Assembly: GCF_001580535.1 (NCBI RefSeq)
Contig: NZ_LHZA01000156.1
Span: 62,001-126,000, forward strand
Length of the DNA: 64,000 nucleotides
Direction: 5' to 3'
Origin: Acetobacter cerevisiae
Lineage (GTDB): Bacteria; Pseudomonadota; Alphaproteobacteria; Acetobacterales; Acetobacteraceae
In this document: piece by piece, positions 1-10,134 of the stretch
Layout of the letters: the number at the start of each line of letters is the position of its first letter
Numbering within the stretch: the stretch's first letter is position 1
Program-made: the position numbers and the translations under genes
Notes under the pieces: model-generated
Told to the model about the DNA's origin: nothing
What the model saw: only the letters and a program-made list of their open reading frames with translations
Database searches by the model: none

Positions 1-1
1 A

Positions 2-1201
2 CTCGCCAGCATGATCCCCATTGCCGGCAGCGCCTACACCTACGCCTACGTCACGCTGGGTGAGCTGATGGCGTGGATTATCGGCTGGGATCTGGTTCTG
101 GAATACGCAGTGGGTGCCGCTACGGTAGCGGTCAGCTGGTCACGCTATGTGGTCTCGTTGCTGGATTCGTGGGGCCTTGTGCTCCCTCCACGCCTGACAG
201 CCTCCCCTTTTGAGACCGTGCAGATGCCAGACGGCAGCCTGACAGTCGGGCTGATGAACTTGCCCGCCGTCTTCATCATCGGGCTGGTCTCCATGATCCT
301 CATCCGCGGCATCTCCCAGTCTGCCAAGGTCAATGCCGTCATCGTCGTCATCAAGCTGCTGGTGATTGCTGCCTTTATCGGGTTTGGCATTTCCTACATC
401 CATCCGGCCAACTACCACCCCTTCATCCCGCCGAATGACGGCACGTTCGGCCATTATGGCTGGTCCGGCATCATGCGGGCCGCGGGCACAATCTTCTTCG
501 CCTATGTCGGGTTTGATGCGGTTTCCACCACAGCGCAGGAAACCAAGAATCCGGCGCGGGATATGCCCATCGGCATTCTGGGCAGCCTGCTGGTCTGCTC
601 GCTGGCCTATATCGCGTTCTCCTTCGTCATGACCGGTCTGGTCAATTACAAGGACATGCTGGGTGATGCCGCCCCGGTTGCCACCGCCATTAACCGCACG
701 CCCTACCACTGGCTGCAACTGGCAGTAAAAATCGGCATTATCTGCGGCTTTACCTCTGTGCTCATGGGCATGCTGCTGGGCCAGAGCCGGGTGTTTTTTG
801 CGATGTCACGAGACGGCCTGCTGCCGCCCATGTTCAGCCGCACGCATCCGAAGTTCCAGACGCCTTGGCTGTCCAACATCTTCTTCATGATCATCACCTG
901 CCTGCTCAGCGCCTTTCTGCCCATTTCCGACCTTGGGCATATGACGTCCATCGGCACTCTGCTGGCCTTTGTGCTGGTCTGTGCGGGCGTGATGGTGCTG
1001 CGCCGCAAATCTCCGGATGCTCCCCGCGCCTTCCGCGTACCGGGCGGGGATCTCATCCCTGTGCTGGGCATTCTCAGCTGCTCCGCCGTCATGATCTCAC
1101 TGGACAAGCTGACATGGATCCGGCTGGTCGTGTGGCTGGCCATCGGCATGGCCATCTATCTGGGTTACGGGCGCTATCGCAGCGTTCTTGCGCGGTCCTG
1201 A
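2..1201 (+). CDS. Amino acid permease, APC superfamily (5' end outside window)
   Basis: Integral membrane transporter for amino acids, probably of the cationic amino-acid transporter (YfnA-like) branch of the APC superfamily. The frame is open to the first bases of the window (L-A-S before the Met at 11), and the family-typical SMIPIAGSAYTYAYV segment shows that the Met at 11 is internal, so the N-terminal helices are missing. About ten hydrophobic segments remain. The conserved stretch around GTIFFAYVGFDAV followed by QETKNPARDMP, seen near residues 160-190 of the visible part, is diagnostic of this branch. It ends 142 bases before hemB on the same strand. The substrate cannot be named from sequence. 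Confidence 0.88.
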   Translation, partial: LASMIPIAGSAYTYAYVTLGELMAWIIGWDLVLEYAVGAATVAVSWSRYVVSLLDSWGLVLPPRLTASPFETVQMPDGSLTVGLMNLPAVFIIGLVSMILIRGISQSAKVNAVIVVIKLLVIAAFIGFGISYIHPANYHPFIPPNDGTFGHYGWSGIMRAAGTIFFAYVGFDAVSTTAQETKNPARDMPIGILGSLLVCSLAYIAFSFVMTGLVNYKDMLGDAAPVATAINRTPYHWLQLAVKIGIICGFTSVLMGMLLGQSRVFFAMSRDGLLPPMFSRTHPKFQTPWLSNIFFMIITCLLSAFLPISDLGHMTSIGTLLAFVLVCAGVMVLRRKSPDAPRAFRVPGGDLIPVLGILSCSAVMISLDKLTWIRLVVWLAIGMAIYLGYGRYRSVLARS

Positions 1202-1343
1202 CTCCCGCGCGCATGGGGTTGCATAACGCGGGAAGCGGCGCATACTCGCTTCCCGCTGTTCACCCCCGTCGGGTTTCTGCCTGATCTGGCCTCGCATTGC
1301 CCGGCCCATCAGGCCCGCCCGACACGCAATGGAGATCCCGCCC

Positions 1344-2348
1344 ATGCTGGCTGGTCGCTTCCCTCAGGCCCGCCCTCGCCGTAACCGGTTTGATGATTTC
1401 ACGCGCAGACTGGTCGCTGAATCCTCTCTGGGCATCAATAATCTGATCTGGCCGATTTTCTTCATGGAGGGTACCAACTCCGTGACAGATGTGGCCTCCA
1501 TGCCCGGCGTGCAACGCGTCACGCTGGACCGGCTGGCCACCCATGTTGAACCTGCCGCCAAACTGGGTATTCCTGCACTGGCCCTGTTCCCCATCACACC
1601 GCCTGAAGCCCGGAATGAAACAGGCTCCGAAGCCCTGAACCCGGACAACCTGATGTGCCGGGCCGCGCGCCTTCTGAAAAAAGAATTCCCCAATGTGGGT
1701 CTGATTGGCGACGTGGCGCTGGACCCCTACACCAGCCATGGTCATGACGGCATTATCCGGAATGGCTATGTGGTGAATGATGAGTCCGTCACCATTCTCG
1801 CTCAGCAGGCTGTTAATCAGGCTGCTGCCGGGGTGGATATCCTTGCTCCGTCCGACATGATGGACGGACGCATTGGCAGCTTCCGCACGGAACTGGACAA
1901 GAACGGGTTTGTTGATACCCGCATCATGTCCTATGCCGCCAAATATGCCAGCGCCTTCTACGGTCCGTTCCGTGATGCTCTGGGCTCCGGGGGGCTCCTG
2001 AAAGGCGACAAGAAGACCTACCAGATGGACCCCGCCAACAGCGATGAAGCTCTGCGTGAAGTGGAGATGGATATTGCCGAGGGCGCGGACATGGTCATGG
2101 TCAAGCCGGGCCTGCCGTATCTGGACATCATCCGCCGCGTGCGGGACACGTTTGCCGTGCCGACCTTCGCTTATCAGGTCTCCGGTGAATATGCGATGCT
2201 GATGGCCGCCATCCAGAATGGCTGGCTGGACCATGAGCGCGCCGTAATGGAAAGCCTGCTGGCCTTCCGCCGCGCTGGTGCTCATGGCGTGCTGACGTAC
2301 TTTGCGATTGAAGCCGCAGAGCGCATCAAACAGACATACGGCGTCTGA
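1344..2348 (+). CDS. hemB: Delta-aminolevulinic acid dehydratase (porphobilinogen synthase)
   Basis: Cytoplasmic enzyme that condenses two 5-aminolevulinate molecules to porphobilinogen, the second common step of haem and corrinoid synthesis. The two Schiff-base lysines are visible in SYAAKYASAFYGP (K200) and MVMVKPGLPYLD (K254). The segment VALDPYTSHGHDG carries Asp/Ala where zinc-type enzymes have cysteines, so this is the Zn-independent, Mg-type form. The start at 1344 is preferred because GGAG lies eight bases upstream; an in-frame ATG at 1329 has no evident ribosome site. The gene supplies the tetrapyrrole precursor used by the cob genes further along the window. Confidence 0.97.
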   Translation: MLAGRFPQARPRRNRFDDFTRRLVAESSLGINNLIWPIFFMEGTNSVTDVASMPGVQRVTLDRLATHVEPAAKLGIPALALFPITPPEARNETGSEALNPDNLMCRAARLLKKEFPNVGLIGDVALDPYTSHGHDGIIRNGYVVNDESVTILAQQAVNQAAAGVDILAPSDMMDGRIGSFRTELDKNGFVDTRIMSYAAKYASAFYGPFRDALGSGGLLKGDKKTYQMDPANSDEALREVEMDIAEGADMVMVKPGLPYLDIIRRVRDTFAVPTFAYQVSGEYAMLMAAIQNGWLDHERAVMESLLAFRRAGAHGVLTYFAIEAAERIKQTYGV

Positions 2349-2354
2349 ACAGCA

Positions 2355-2375
2355 GCCGAAGCCCCGCGCTTCGGC
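2355..2375 (+). terminator. Possible terminator after hemB
   Basis: Perfect 8-bp stem GCCGAAGC/GCTTCGGC with a 5-base loop, starting seven bases after the hemB stop. It is followed by TTCC rather than a clear T-run, so termination may be partial. Confidence 0.4.
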
Positions 2376-2505
2376 TTCCGCCCGCATCGCCTTTCTGTGA
2401 AACCTGTTTTGGCCGGAAAGCCAGTGCGTTACGGGCGGCGTTCCTGTTACAGTCTGGCAGGCTGTTTGTTTTACCAGCCTGCCACTCCTTTTCCGGACAT
2501 GACGT

Positions 2506-3231
2506 ATGGTTTCTACACTGCGGCAATCGCAGTTTTTCTACACCACAGCGCCCCAGCCCTGCCCTTATCTACCGGGACAGATGGAGCGGAAGGTGATTGC
2601 GGATCTCGCCGTCCCCAATGCGGACGCCCTGCATAACCGCCTCTCCCGCGCTGGCTTCCGGCGCAGCCATACGCTGGCTTATGCGCCTGTGTGCGCCACC
2701 TGTTCGGCCTGCACGCCTATCCGCATTCCCGTGCATCGCTTTGAACCAGACCGCACGCAGCGGCGCACCCTGCGCCACAATGCCGATCTGCACGCCATGC
2801 GCATCCCGCCCATCACCACGCCGGAACAATACGCCCTCTTCCGCCGCTATCAGATAGCACGCCATACGGACGGTGACATGGCCACCATGACGGGAGAAGA
2901 CTATCGCAGCATGGTGGAAGACACACCCGTGGAAACCATGCTGTTTGAATTTCGAACAGAAGCGGGTGAACTGATGATTGTCAGCCTGATTGACCGGCTG
3001 GAAGATGGGCTGTCGGCTGTCTACAGCTTCTATAACCCGGACCTGCCCCGTCGTTCACTCGGTAGTCTGGCCGTGCTGTTCCTTATTGAGGAAACCGCAC
3101 GCCTTGGCCTGCCTTACCTGTATCTGGGTTACTGGATTCAGAAAAGCCGGAAGATGTCCTACAAATCCCGCTTCCAGCCTGCCGAAATCCTGACCCACGG
3201 CGTCTGGCACACGCTGGATGCTGAGGCGTAA
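2506..3231 (+). CDS. bpt: Aspartate/glutamate leucyltransferase
   Basis: Aminoacyl-tRNA-protein transferase that adds leucine from Leu-tRNA to proteins with N-terminal Asp or Glu, marking them for ClpS/ClpAP degradation (bacterial N-degron pathway). At 241 aa it has the usual length. The N-terminal half carries the CPYLPGQMERK segment and the cysteine-rich AYAPVCATCSACTPIRIPV block; the C-terminal GNAT-like half has YLYLGYWIQKSRKMSYKSRF, which is characteristic of Bpt/ATE1-type transferases. It is convergent with parC, the stop codons being nine bases apart. The family is often annotated as arginyltransferase; bacterial members of this type use leucine. Confidence 0.93.
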   Translation: MVSTLRQSQFFYTTAPQPCPYLPGQMERKVIADLAVPNADALHNRLSRAGFRRSHTLAYAPVCATCSACTPIRIPVHRFEPDRTQRRTLRHNADLHAMRIPPITTPEQYALFRRYQIARHTDGDMATMTGEDYRSMVEDTPVETMLFEFRTEAGELMIVSLIDRLEDGLSAVYSFYNPDLPRRSLGSLAVLFLIEETARLGLPYLYLGYWIQKSRKMSYKSRFQPAEILTHGVWHTLDAEA

Positions 3232-3240
3232 TACTCCTGT

Positions 3241-5454
3241 TCAGGCTTTCTTGAGCGCCCAGGAGGGGGCTTCCTTACCCACAGCGGCGCGTTTCCCCAC
3301 CCAGGTCTGAAGGTCAGCAAACGGACGCAGGCGCACGTTGCCGGGCCATAGCAGGCCATCCTCAGCTTTAAAGACAACTGCATTCTTCAGGGACTCACTG
3401 GCTTTGGCATATTTCTGCAAGCCAACACCCAGACCACGCCCCATGACCGGCAGTTGCTCCAGCGGGAAAATCAGGAAGCGACGGTTACTGCCCAGCACAG
3501 CAACCTGATCACCTTCTGCAGGCACGCAGAGTTGTGCGCTTTCCTCGCCCTTCAGGTTAAGTACCTGACGGCCTGAACGCTTTTCCGCCACCATGCTCTC
3601 TTCGTCCACCAGCATGCCGCGCCCGGCGCTGGAGGCGACAAGGCGACGCGCACCGGCCTGCACCGGGAACACGGTAATCACGTCTTCATCGTTCGAGAGA
3701 TCAAACAGCAAACGCACTGGCTGGCCATCGCCACGCCCTCGCGGCAGGTCCGCACCTTTCACGGTAAAGGCGCGCCCATCTGTGCCGAAGAAGCACAATT
3801 TATCTGTGCTCTGGCAAGGCACCGCAAGGCGCAACCCGTCGCCTTCCTTGAACTTCTGGTTCTCCAGATCAACAGCATGGCCTTTCACAGCCCGCACCCA
3901 GCCTTTCTGAGACAGGATGAGGGTCAGAGGCTCACGCTCCACCGTTTCCACTACGGAGATATCAATGGGAGCCGGAGCGGACTGGAGCGTGCTGCGCCGT
4001 TTGCCCAGCTGACCTTGCCCGAATTTCTTGACCATGCCCTCAAGTTCGCGCCCGATACGGGACCAGCGCTTCTTCTCGTCACCCAGCAGCGTTTCCAGTT
4101 CGGCCTTCTCGGCTGAAAGCGCGTCATGCTCCTTGCGGATTTCCAGCTCTTCCAGCCGGCGCAGGCTCCGCAGCCGCATATTGAGCACAGACTCGGCCTG
4201 CAGATCGGTCAGTGAGAACGTGGCAATCAGGCTGGCCTTCGCATCATCTTCTTCACGAATAATGCGAATGACCTCATCCAGATTCAGATAAACTGCCAGG
4301 AAACCTGCCAGAATTTCCAGCCGACGCAGGACAGCGTCCAGACGGTGGCGGCTCCGACGCTCCAGCACCACATGGCGATGGTCCAGCCAGGCACGCAGAA
4401 CGTCCTTCAGGCCCATAACACCCGGTGCGCGGTCCGCGCTCAGCACGTTCATGTTCAGCGGGAAGCGGCTTTCCAGCGTGGTCGCCCGGAAGAGGGTTTC
4501 CATCAGCACTTCTGGCTCAATGCCGCGTGTTTTTGGCTCCAGAACCAGCCGGATTTCATCCGTGCTTTCATCCCGAATGTCGCCCAGAAGCGGCAGCTTC
4601 TTCTGCTCCAGAAGATCGGCAATCTGCTCAATCAGACGAGATTTCTGCACCTGATACGGAATTTCGGTGACAATAATCTGCCAGGTGCCAAAACGCCCCT
4701 GTTCGACTTCCCACCGCGCCCGCATGCGGAAGCCACCACGCCCTGTCTCATAGGCTTTCAGAATGGCGTCCGAATCTTCAACAATCAGGCCACCAGTCGG
4801 GAAGTCCGGCCCCGGCATCAACGCCAGCAGTTCAGCCGTGGTACTGTCTGGCTTACGGGCCAGCAGTGCAGCAGCCGCACAGACTTCGGCAGCATTATGC
4901 GGCGGAATGCTGGTGGCCATCCCCACAGCAATCCCGGCCGCACCATTGGCCAGCAGGTTCGGGAAAGCTGCTGGCAACACAACCGGTTCCTGCTCTTCAC
5001 CATCATAGGTCGGGCGGAAATCGACGGCATCATCTTCAATACCGTCCAGCAGAGCCTTGGCGACTTCGGTCAGCCGCGCTTCCGTGTATCGCATGGCGGC
5101 GGCGTTATCGCCGTCAATAGAACCGAAGTTCCCCTGCCCTTCCACCAGCGGGTAGCGAGCGGCAAATTCCTGCGCCAGACGCACAAGGGCCTCATAGACC
5201 GAGGCATCCCCATGCGGATGGAATTTACCAATAACGTCACCAACCACACGGGCGCATTTCTTGAAGCCGGAGGACGGGTCCAGCTTGAGCTGGTGCATGG
5301 CGTAAACAAGCCTGCGATGCACTGGCTTGAGGCCATCCCGCACATCAGGCAGCGAGCGCGACATGATGGTGGACAGCGCATAGGCCAGATACCGTTCACT
5401 AAGCGCATCCGCCAGTTTGGTATCCTCAATATGGCCTTCAAATGTCTCGCTCAT
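3241..5454 (-). CDS. parC: DNA topoisomerase IV subunit A
   Basis: Breakage-reunion subunit of topoisomerase IV, which decatenates daughter chromosomes together with ParE. The active-site tyrosine is in [10 protein letters not shown] (Y123 from this start), preceded by the [15 protein letters not shown] quinolone-pocket motif. The length (737 aa) and the C-terminal beta-pinwheel region favour ParC over the longer GyrA. The start at 5454 is chosen because GGAGCAGGAA sits just upstream; an in-frame ATG at 5487 would add 11 residues. The residue equivalent to E. coli Ser80 is Ala. It is the last gene of a minus-strand run after rpsB, tsf and recO. Confidence 0.95.
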   Translation of the reverse strand: MSETFEGHIEDTKLADALSERYLAYALSTIMSRSLPDVRDGLKPVHRRLVYAMHQLKLDPSSGFKKCARVVGDVIGKFHPHGDASVYEALVRLAQEFAARYPLVEGQGNFGSIDGDNAAAMRYTEARLTEVAKALLDGIEDDAVDFRPTYDGEEQEPVVLPAAFPNLLANGAAGIAVGMATSIPPHNAAEVCAAAALLARKPDSTTAELLALMPGPDFPTGGLIVEDSDAILKAYETGRGGFRMRARWEVEQGRFGTWQIIVTEIPYQVQKSRLIEQIADLLEQKKLPLLGDIRDESTDEIRLVLEPKTRGIEPEVLMETLFRATTLESRFPLNMNVLSADRAPGVMGLKDVLRAWLDHRHVVLERRSRHRLDAVLRRLEILAGFLAVYLNLDEVIRIIREEDDAKASLIATFSLTDLQAESVLNMRLRSLRRLEELEIRKEHDALSAEKAELETLLGDEKKRWSRIGRELEGMVKKFGQGQLGKRRSTLQSAPAPIDISVVETVEREPLTLILSQKGWVRAVKGHAVDLENQKFKEGDGLRLAVPCQSTDKLCFFGTDGRAFTVKGADLPRGRGDGQPVRLLFDLSNDEDVITVFPVQAGARRLVASSAGRGMLVDEESMVAEKRSGRQVLNLKGEESAQLCVPAEGDQVAVLGSNRRFLIFPLEQLPVMGRGLGVGLQKYAKASESLKNAVVFKAEDGLLWPGNVRLRPFADLQTWVGKRAAVGKEAPSWALKKA

Positions 5455-5522
5455 TTCCTGCTCCCCAGACCCAATGCCGGCTCTCATACAGCCTGAGACA
5501 TAACGCTGTGGCGCGTTTTGTT

Positions 5523-6323
5523 CTAGTCTCCTTCTTCTTCAGGCGTCTCATTCGGCTGTCCGGCAAGGCGCGCCACACGATCCACCAGCCGCTCCCGCGC
5601 TGCGGGCAGGGGGCGATGCCGCTGTCCGAAGGCGTCCCGCGCCAGAAAATGACCTGTCAGCCGCAACCCGGACAGCCAGTCCTCCGGTGTGCCGGTTTCC
5701 TCCTCAGACAGCAGGAAGGACGGAAGCGGCAAAAGCCTGTCTTTCCATTCCCCGGCACCGTCTTCAGACACCGCTTTTCCTGTTTTGGGGGATACATAGG
5801 CGAGGCCCGTTGTGGCGCCTGTCACTGCGCAAGCGGAAAAATCGAGACCAAAGCCAAGTTCCGTCAGCAAAGCGCATTCCCAGCGCACCACATCCGGCAG
5901 CCCTTCCCGCTCGGACACGGCGGGGTCAAACCCCAGAAAACTGAGAAGTTTTACCGTTTTGGCAAACAGTATCGGGCACGGCTCACCTTCCGGTAAAGCC
6001 GCATCGGCCAGCACACAGACGGACTGGACCATGGCCAGCGTGAGCGGCGCATCCAGCAACCGGAAGCCGCAGCCATACAGTAATTCACCCGAAAGCCGGA
6101 CGATGCCGCCGGCAGAGCGAGCCTGAAAACGGGTTTTAACCAGATTTCCCGGCTGCCATAACGCGCTGCCTGCACGGGATCTGGCCCCATAAACCACACC
6201 GCGCACCAGCCCGTTTTCTTCTGTCAGCACATGCACACGGGCGTTATTTTCGCCCAGCAAGGCCGCAGAAAGCACAAGGGCGGGAGCCTCCCTGTCGAAG
6301 GAAGTCCCGCCCTGTTGCATCAT
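5523..6323 (-). CDS. recO: DNA repair protein RecO
   Basis: RecO helps RecF/RecR load RecA onto SSB-coated single-stranded DNA. The N-terminal OB-fold begins near [34 protein letters not shown], the pattern seen in RecO of alphaproteobacteria, followed by the helical domain. Its 266 aa is normal for the family. There is no recognisable four-cysteine zinc motif, as is usual in this class. It lies 18 bases downstream of tsf and 68 bases upstream of parC, all on the minus strand. Confidence 0.9.
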   Translation of the reverse strand: MMQQGGTSFDREAPALVLSAALLGENNARVHVLTEENGLVRGVVYGARSRAGSALWQPGNLVKTRFQARSAGGIVRLSGELLYGCGFRLLDAPLTLAMVQSVCVLADAALPEGEPCPILFAKTVKLLSFLGFDPAVSEREGLPDVVRWECALLTELGFGLDFSACAVTGATTGLAYVSPKTGKAVSEDGAGEWKDRLLPLPSFLLSEEETGTPEDWLSGLRLTGHFLARDAFGQRHRPLPAARERLVDRVARLAGQPNETPEEEGD

Positions 6324-6341
6324 CGTGCAGAAACGCCTGAC

Positions 6342-7247
6342 TTAGACGCCGGAAACCTTGGCCACTTCAGCAGCAAAGTCGTCGGCTTCTTTTTCAATGC
6401 CTTCGCCCAGCTGGAAGCGGTCAAAGCCAACCAGCTTCACGCCAGCTTTCTCCAGAACTTTCTTCACGCGGCTTTCACCGTCATGCACCCACACCTGCTC
6501 CAGAAGAACAACTTCTTCATAGAACTTGCGGATACGACCTTCGACCATCTTTTCGATGATGGCTTCCGGCTTGCCGGAGTCTTTCGCCTGGTCGATCAGC
6601 ACAGCGCGTTCACGCTCAACTTCAGCCTGATCAAGGCTGGTCACGTCCAGAGCGGACGGACGCGTTGCAGCAACATGCATGCCAATCTGACGGCCGAGCT
6701 GGGTAATGGCGTCAGAAGCAGACGGAGCTTCCAGAGCAGCCAGAACACCAATCTTGCCAACGCCCGGGCGCAGGGCACCGTGCACATACGTTGCCACAAC
6801 GCCAGACGGCACCGTGAACACGCGAGCACGACGCAGGGACATGTTCTCACCAATGGTGGCGATCAGGTGCGTCAGTTCGTCAGCAACGGTGCGGCCGCTG
6901 GCCAGCGTTGCTGCCTTGATAGCTTCCAGATCGTCACCGACCTTAAGAGCAACCTGAGCAACAGATTCAACAAAGCTCTGGAACGCTTCGTTACGGGCCA
7001 CAAAGTCCGTCTCGGCGTTCACTTCAACCATGGCTGCTTTTTTGTCTTCGGATGCAACAGCAACCAGACCTTCAGCAGCGGTACGGCCGGACTTCTTGGC
7101 AGCAGCCGCAAGGCCCTTGGTGCGCAGCCAGTCAACGGCACCTTCAATTTCACCGTTGGACTCGTTCAGAGCCTTTTTGCAGTCCATCATGCCTGCGCCC
7201 GTTTTTTCGCGCAGTTCTTTGACCAGTGCAGCGGTAATGGCCGCCAT
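6342..7247 (-). CDS. tsf: Translation elongation factor Ts
   Basis: Guanine-nucleotide exchange factor for EF-Tu. The N-terminal UBA-like domain has [19 protein letters not shown], a family signature, and the EF-Tu-contacting [10 protein letters not shown] stretch follows (about residues 80-90). The length of 301 aa is typical. It is downstream of rpsB in the conserved rpsB-tsf order, separated by 128 bases that contain two strong hairpins. AAGGAGATGAACT directly before the ATG supplies a ribosome site. Confidence 0.98.
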   Translation of the reverse strand: MAAITAALVKELREKTGAGMMDCKKALNESNGEIEGAVDWLRTKGLAAAAKKSGRTAAEGLVAVASEDKKAAMVEVNAETDFVARNEAFQSFVESVAQVALKVGDDLEAIKAATLASGRTVADELTHLIATIGENMSLRRARVFTVPSGVVATYVHGALRPGVGKIGVLAALEAPSASDAITQLGRQIGMHVAATRPSALDVTSLDQAEVERERAVLIDQAKDSGKPEAIIEKMVEGRIRKFYEEVVLLEQVWVHDGESRVKKVLEKAGVKLVGFDRFQLGEGIEKEADDFAAEVAKVSGV

Positions 7248-7331
7248 AGTTCATCTCCTTAAAAACCGGAACGCGCCCCTGAGGGCGCGCACAGGGCTGT
7301 CATGCCTATGTGCAGGCATCTATCGTATCTG

Positions 7332-7364
7332 AAAAACCGGCCCGGCAGATCATGCTCGGGCCGG
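7332..7364 (-). terminator. Terminator/attenuator-like hairpin between rpsB and tsf
   Basis: On the minus strand CCGGCCC and GGGCCGG (7337-7343 and 7358-7364) form a 7-bp GC stem with a 14-base loop followed by TTTTTC, just after the rpsB stop. A second perfect stem, CGCGCCC/GGGCGCG (7272-7289), lies closer to tsf. Together they could terminate part of the rpsB transcripts before tsf. Confidence 0.5.
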
Positions 7365-7375
7365 CCAGCAAAACT

Positions 7376-8185
7376 TTAGTTTGCAGCAGGTGCCGGAACA
7401 GCAGCAGCTTCAGGCGCTGCAGCCGGAACTTCTGCTTCCAGAGCCGGGTCAACCGGCAGTTCTTCAGCCGCACCGAAATCCTGGCCAGAAGCGCCCAGTT
7501 CAGCGGAGATCCCGTCCAGAACGGAAGAGGAGACCAGATCGCAATACAGGGAGATGGCGCGGATGGCGTCATCGTTACCCGGAACCGGGAAGGTCACGCC
7601 CTTGGGGTCAGAGTTGCTGTCCAGAATCGCCACAACCGGAATGCCCAGCTTGTTGGCTTCTTCAACAGCCAGCTTTTCCTTGTTGGTGTCGATGATGAAC
7701 AGGATGTCGGGCAGACCGCCCATTTCCTTGATCCCGCCGAGGGAGCGTTCGAGCTTGTCACGGGCGCGGGTCAGTTCAAGAATTTCTTTCTTGGTCAGAC
7801 CGGACGTGCCGCCGTCCAGCGTTTCTTCAATCTGGCGCAGACGCTTGATGGAACCCGTAATGGTCTTCCAGTTCGTCAGCATGCCACCCAGCCAGCGGTG
7901 GTTGACGTAATACTGACCGCAGCGCTTTGCAGCTTCAGCAATCGGTTCTGCTGCGGCGCGCTTGGTGCCAACAAACAGAACGCGGCCACCACCGGCAACA
8001 GTGTTGCGGATTGCCTGCAGGGCGCGGTCAAGCAGGCCAACAGTCTGCTGAAGGTCGATAATGTGGACCTGGTTACGCACACCGAAGAGGTATGGCTCCA
8101 TCCGCGGGTTCCAGCGGCGGGTGTGGTGACCGAAGTGAACACCAGCTTCAAGCAGCTGGCGGAGTGTGAAATCTGGCATCGCCAT
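7376..8185 (-). CDS. rpsB: 30S ribosomal protein S2
   Basis: Small-subunit ribosomal protein S2. The N-terminal [16 protein letters not shown] segment, [17 protein letters not shown] and WLGGMLTNW are standard S2 signatures. The 269 aa include an Ala/Pro-rich tail of about 25 residues, common in alphaproteobacterial S2. It is followed by tsf. The 164 bases upstream, up to the Rieske oxygenase gene, should hold its promoter and leader, although no unmistakable promoter boxes were found there. Confidence 0.98.
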   Translation of the reverse strand: MAMPDFTLRQLLEAGVHFGHHTRRWNPRMEPYLFGVRNQVHIIDLQQTVGLLDRALQAIRNTVAGGGRVLFVGTKRAAAEPIAEAAKRCGQYYVNHRWLGGMLTNWKTITGSIKRLRQIEETLDGGTSGLTKKEILELTRARDKLERSLGGIKEMGGLPDILFIIDTNKEKLAVEEANKLGIPVVAILDSNSDPKGVTFPVPGNDDAIRAISLYCDLVSSSVLDGISAELGASGQDFGAAEELPVDPALEAEVPAAAPEAAAVPAPAAN

Positions 8186-8349
8186 GGGGCGTATTCCTAC
8201 CTTATCTGGTTAATCCTCCGCGAAGCACGGCCCCTTTACTGTTCAGGGCACCAGAAGGTGTATGGCTTCGCGTGCGTAGTCCCGGCCTGGGCCAAGCGAT
8301 GCCGATATGGCGGTTTTCGCTGGCCCTTGCAAGGCAAAAATGCGGGTTA

Positions 8350-9453
8350 TCAGCCCTCTTTAATGGGTTTGGCGTTTGCGTTGGGCACACCTTTGCGGGC
8401 CAGGAGGGCCCGCAGAGCCTTCACAATAGGGAAGACTTCAATATTGTGGTCACCCCCAAGCTCACGCCAGGCCTTCTGTTCCAGTTCCACAATTTCCCGG
8501 TCTTCTTCAAAGATACGGTGCGTGAAGATCCCCAGAACCGGCCAGGCCATATCCAGCAGAAAGCCCCATTTGGGCTTCTTGACGGAGAGCAGACCAAACG
8601 TCTGGGTGCCCAGCTGGTCAGACCCCAGCGGCACATAGGCCACCCACAGGTCCATCACCAGATCACCATCTTTGTCATGAATTTGCAGAGTCTGGTACGG
8701 GTAGGTGGTGCGGATGGAGACAATTTCCTCCACCGGCTGTTCCTGCCCTTCAATCTCACGATGCTTGCCGAAAATCAGCGCTTCAGCCAGCGGCTGGTTG
8801 CCACCCTTACGGGCAAAGCTGTACCGGGCTTCCTGAAAGTTCTCGCCCTTGTCCTGCCCCATGAAGCGGGCCGTGATGGAGCCCATCTGCCGCCGGTGCA
8901 GGAACTGATGGTTCATGTCCATCAGGTTCTCGTGCATGAAGGTATAATGGCATTTCAGACGCGGGTGAAAGCGGCGGGTCTTGAATTCCGGGTTTTCAAC
9001 CTGCGCGATGTCGGGCATCGGCACGCTGTCCGCCAGAGCAGGATCTCCGGGGAACACAAAAATCAGACCGCTTTTTTCCCGACAGGGATAAGACTTAACA
9101 GGCCGTCCCACCCCTTCCTTATTCAGGTAAGGCACCGTGACGCACTGGCCCGCACGGTCAAACGCCCAGCCATGATAGCAGCATTTGATGCAGTCACCTT
9201 CGACCTTCCCCTTGCTCAGGGGCACCTGCCGATGGGCACAGCGGTCTTCCAACGCATAAACCGGACCATTTTCCGGACGAATCAAGGCAATGGGGTGCCC
9301 TGCATACCGGGCAGGAAAAGTCTTCCCCGGGCGCACCTTGTGCGACCACGCAATGGGATACCAGAAATTCGGATCACAATCGATCTGCCGCAGATCATAC
9401 TCCGGGGCAGAGACCTGTTCAGCCGGTTTTTCTTTGACTGCTTCTTCCTGCAT
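8350..9453 (-). CDS. Rieske [2Fe-2S] aromatic-ring-hydroxylase-type oxygenase
   Basis: Rieske non-haem iron oxygenase alpha subunit, 367 aa. The Rieske cluster ligands are seen as C72-x-H74 and C91-x2-H94 within CAHRQVPLS and CCYHGW. The catalytic iron site is represented by ENLMDMNHQFLH (D179, H182, H186); the spacing between histidines is H-x3-H, one residue shorter than the usual H-x4-H. No ferredoxin or reductase gene is adjacent, so electron partners must come from elsewhere. It resembles the single-component VanA/ketosteroid-hydroxylase style more than two-subunit dioxygenases. The substrate is unknown. Confidence 0.82.
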   Translation of the reverse strand: MQEEAVKEKPAEQVSAPEYDLRQIDCDPNFWYPIAWSHKVRPGKTFPARYAGHPIALIRPENGPVYALEDRCAHRQVPLSKGKVEGDCIKCCYHGWAFDRAGQCVTVPYLNKEGVGRPVKSYPCREKSGLIFVFPGDPALADSVPMPDIAQVENPEFKTRRFHPRLKCHYTFMHENLMDMNHQFLHRRQMGSITARFMGQDKGENFQEARYSFARKGGNQPLAEALIFGKHREIEGQEQPVEEIVSIRTTYPYQTLQIHDKDGDLVMDLWVAYVPLGSDQLGTQTFGLLSVKKPKWGFLLDMAWPVLGIFTHRIFEEDREIVELEQKAWRELGGDHNIEVFPIVKALRALLARKGVPNANAKPIKEG

Positions 9454-9604
9454 GGGTCACCTCTCACATTACCAGAGGCGAATGCGCAAAAAAACGGCAC
9501 CACCTCACCGGGTCATGCCGTCTAGGATTGGTCTTTCCCCCAGGATCAGACAAGCCCCACCTCTGCATGCCAGATTAGCAAGGGATTAGCGTATTATAAA
9601 GGAA

Positions 9605-9637
9605 GAGCCCTCTGCTCCACTGAGAAACAAAGGGCTC
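9605..9637 (-). terminator. Probable terminator of the small secreted protein gene
   Basis: GAGCCCT and AGGGCTC form a 7-bp stem; on the minus strand it is followed by TTCCTTTATAAT, eleven bases after the stop codon of the upstream gene. Confidence 0.5.
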
Positions 9638-9648
9638 CAGAACATTTT

Positions 9649-10020
9649 TTATTTAGGCGAATGCGGCAGGGGGTAGTGCTTACGGGGCTTGGTCGGCTGA
9701 TCAGGCTTTTCGGTTTTTGGGCCCGGAGTTGTGGTGCCGCGGTTCGTCGTCGAGTCCTGACCATTGCCACCATTGGACGGCGGCTGCGTCCCGGGCTGTT
9801 CGGCCTCGGTGCGCGGGTTGTTCCAGAGTTTATGAGACGGCTCGACCCGATTGCCGTTCTCGTCCTTGGCCGCAGGCGGCACCTTACCAACCTGAGACGC
9901 CGCAGAATTTGCGGTCGGCGCGCCGGGAACCGAATCACTCTGCGTTGTCTGCGCCAACGCAAGCGTCGGGGCCATCAGCATGGAAACAGCCAGAGTCATG
10001 GAATACAGTTTTGAAGACAT
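9649..10020 (-). CDS. Small secreted Pro/Thr/Asn-rich protein of unknown function
   Basis: A 123-aa protein with a clear Sec signal peptide: a short basic start, a hydrophobic core around MTLAVSMLMAPTLALA, and a predicted cut after ALA-QT near residue 24. The mature part is low complexity, rich in Pro, Thr, Gly, Asn and Lys, with no recognisable domain, and ends KPRKHYPLPHSPK. It has its own terminator-like hairpin and is flanked by unrelated genes. It is probably periplasmic or extracellular and disordered. No function is proposed. Confidence 0.72.
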   Translation of the reverse strand: MSSKLYSMTLAVSMLMAPTLALAQTTQSDSVPGAPTANSAASQVGKVPPAAKDENGNRVEPSHKLWNNPRTEAEQPGTQPPSNGGNGQDSTTNRGTTTPGPKTEKPDQPTKPRKHYPLPHSPK

Positions 10021-10134
10021 GGGATATCCTCCCGTTCAAGATGTAGATACGCACTCATGCCTCTAACGAGGCCTTTCCGGAAAGGTTGCCTTTCCTTATT
10101 TACAGAGCACACCTGCCAGAACGGAAAGGCGGCC

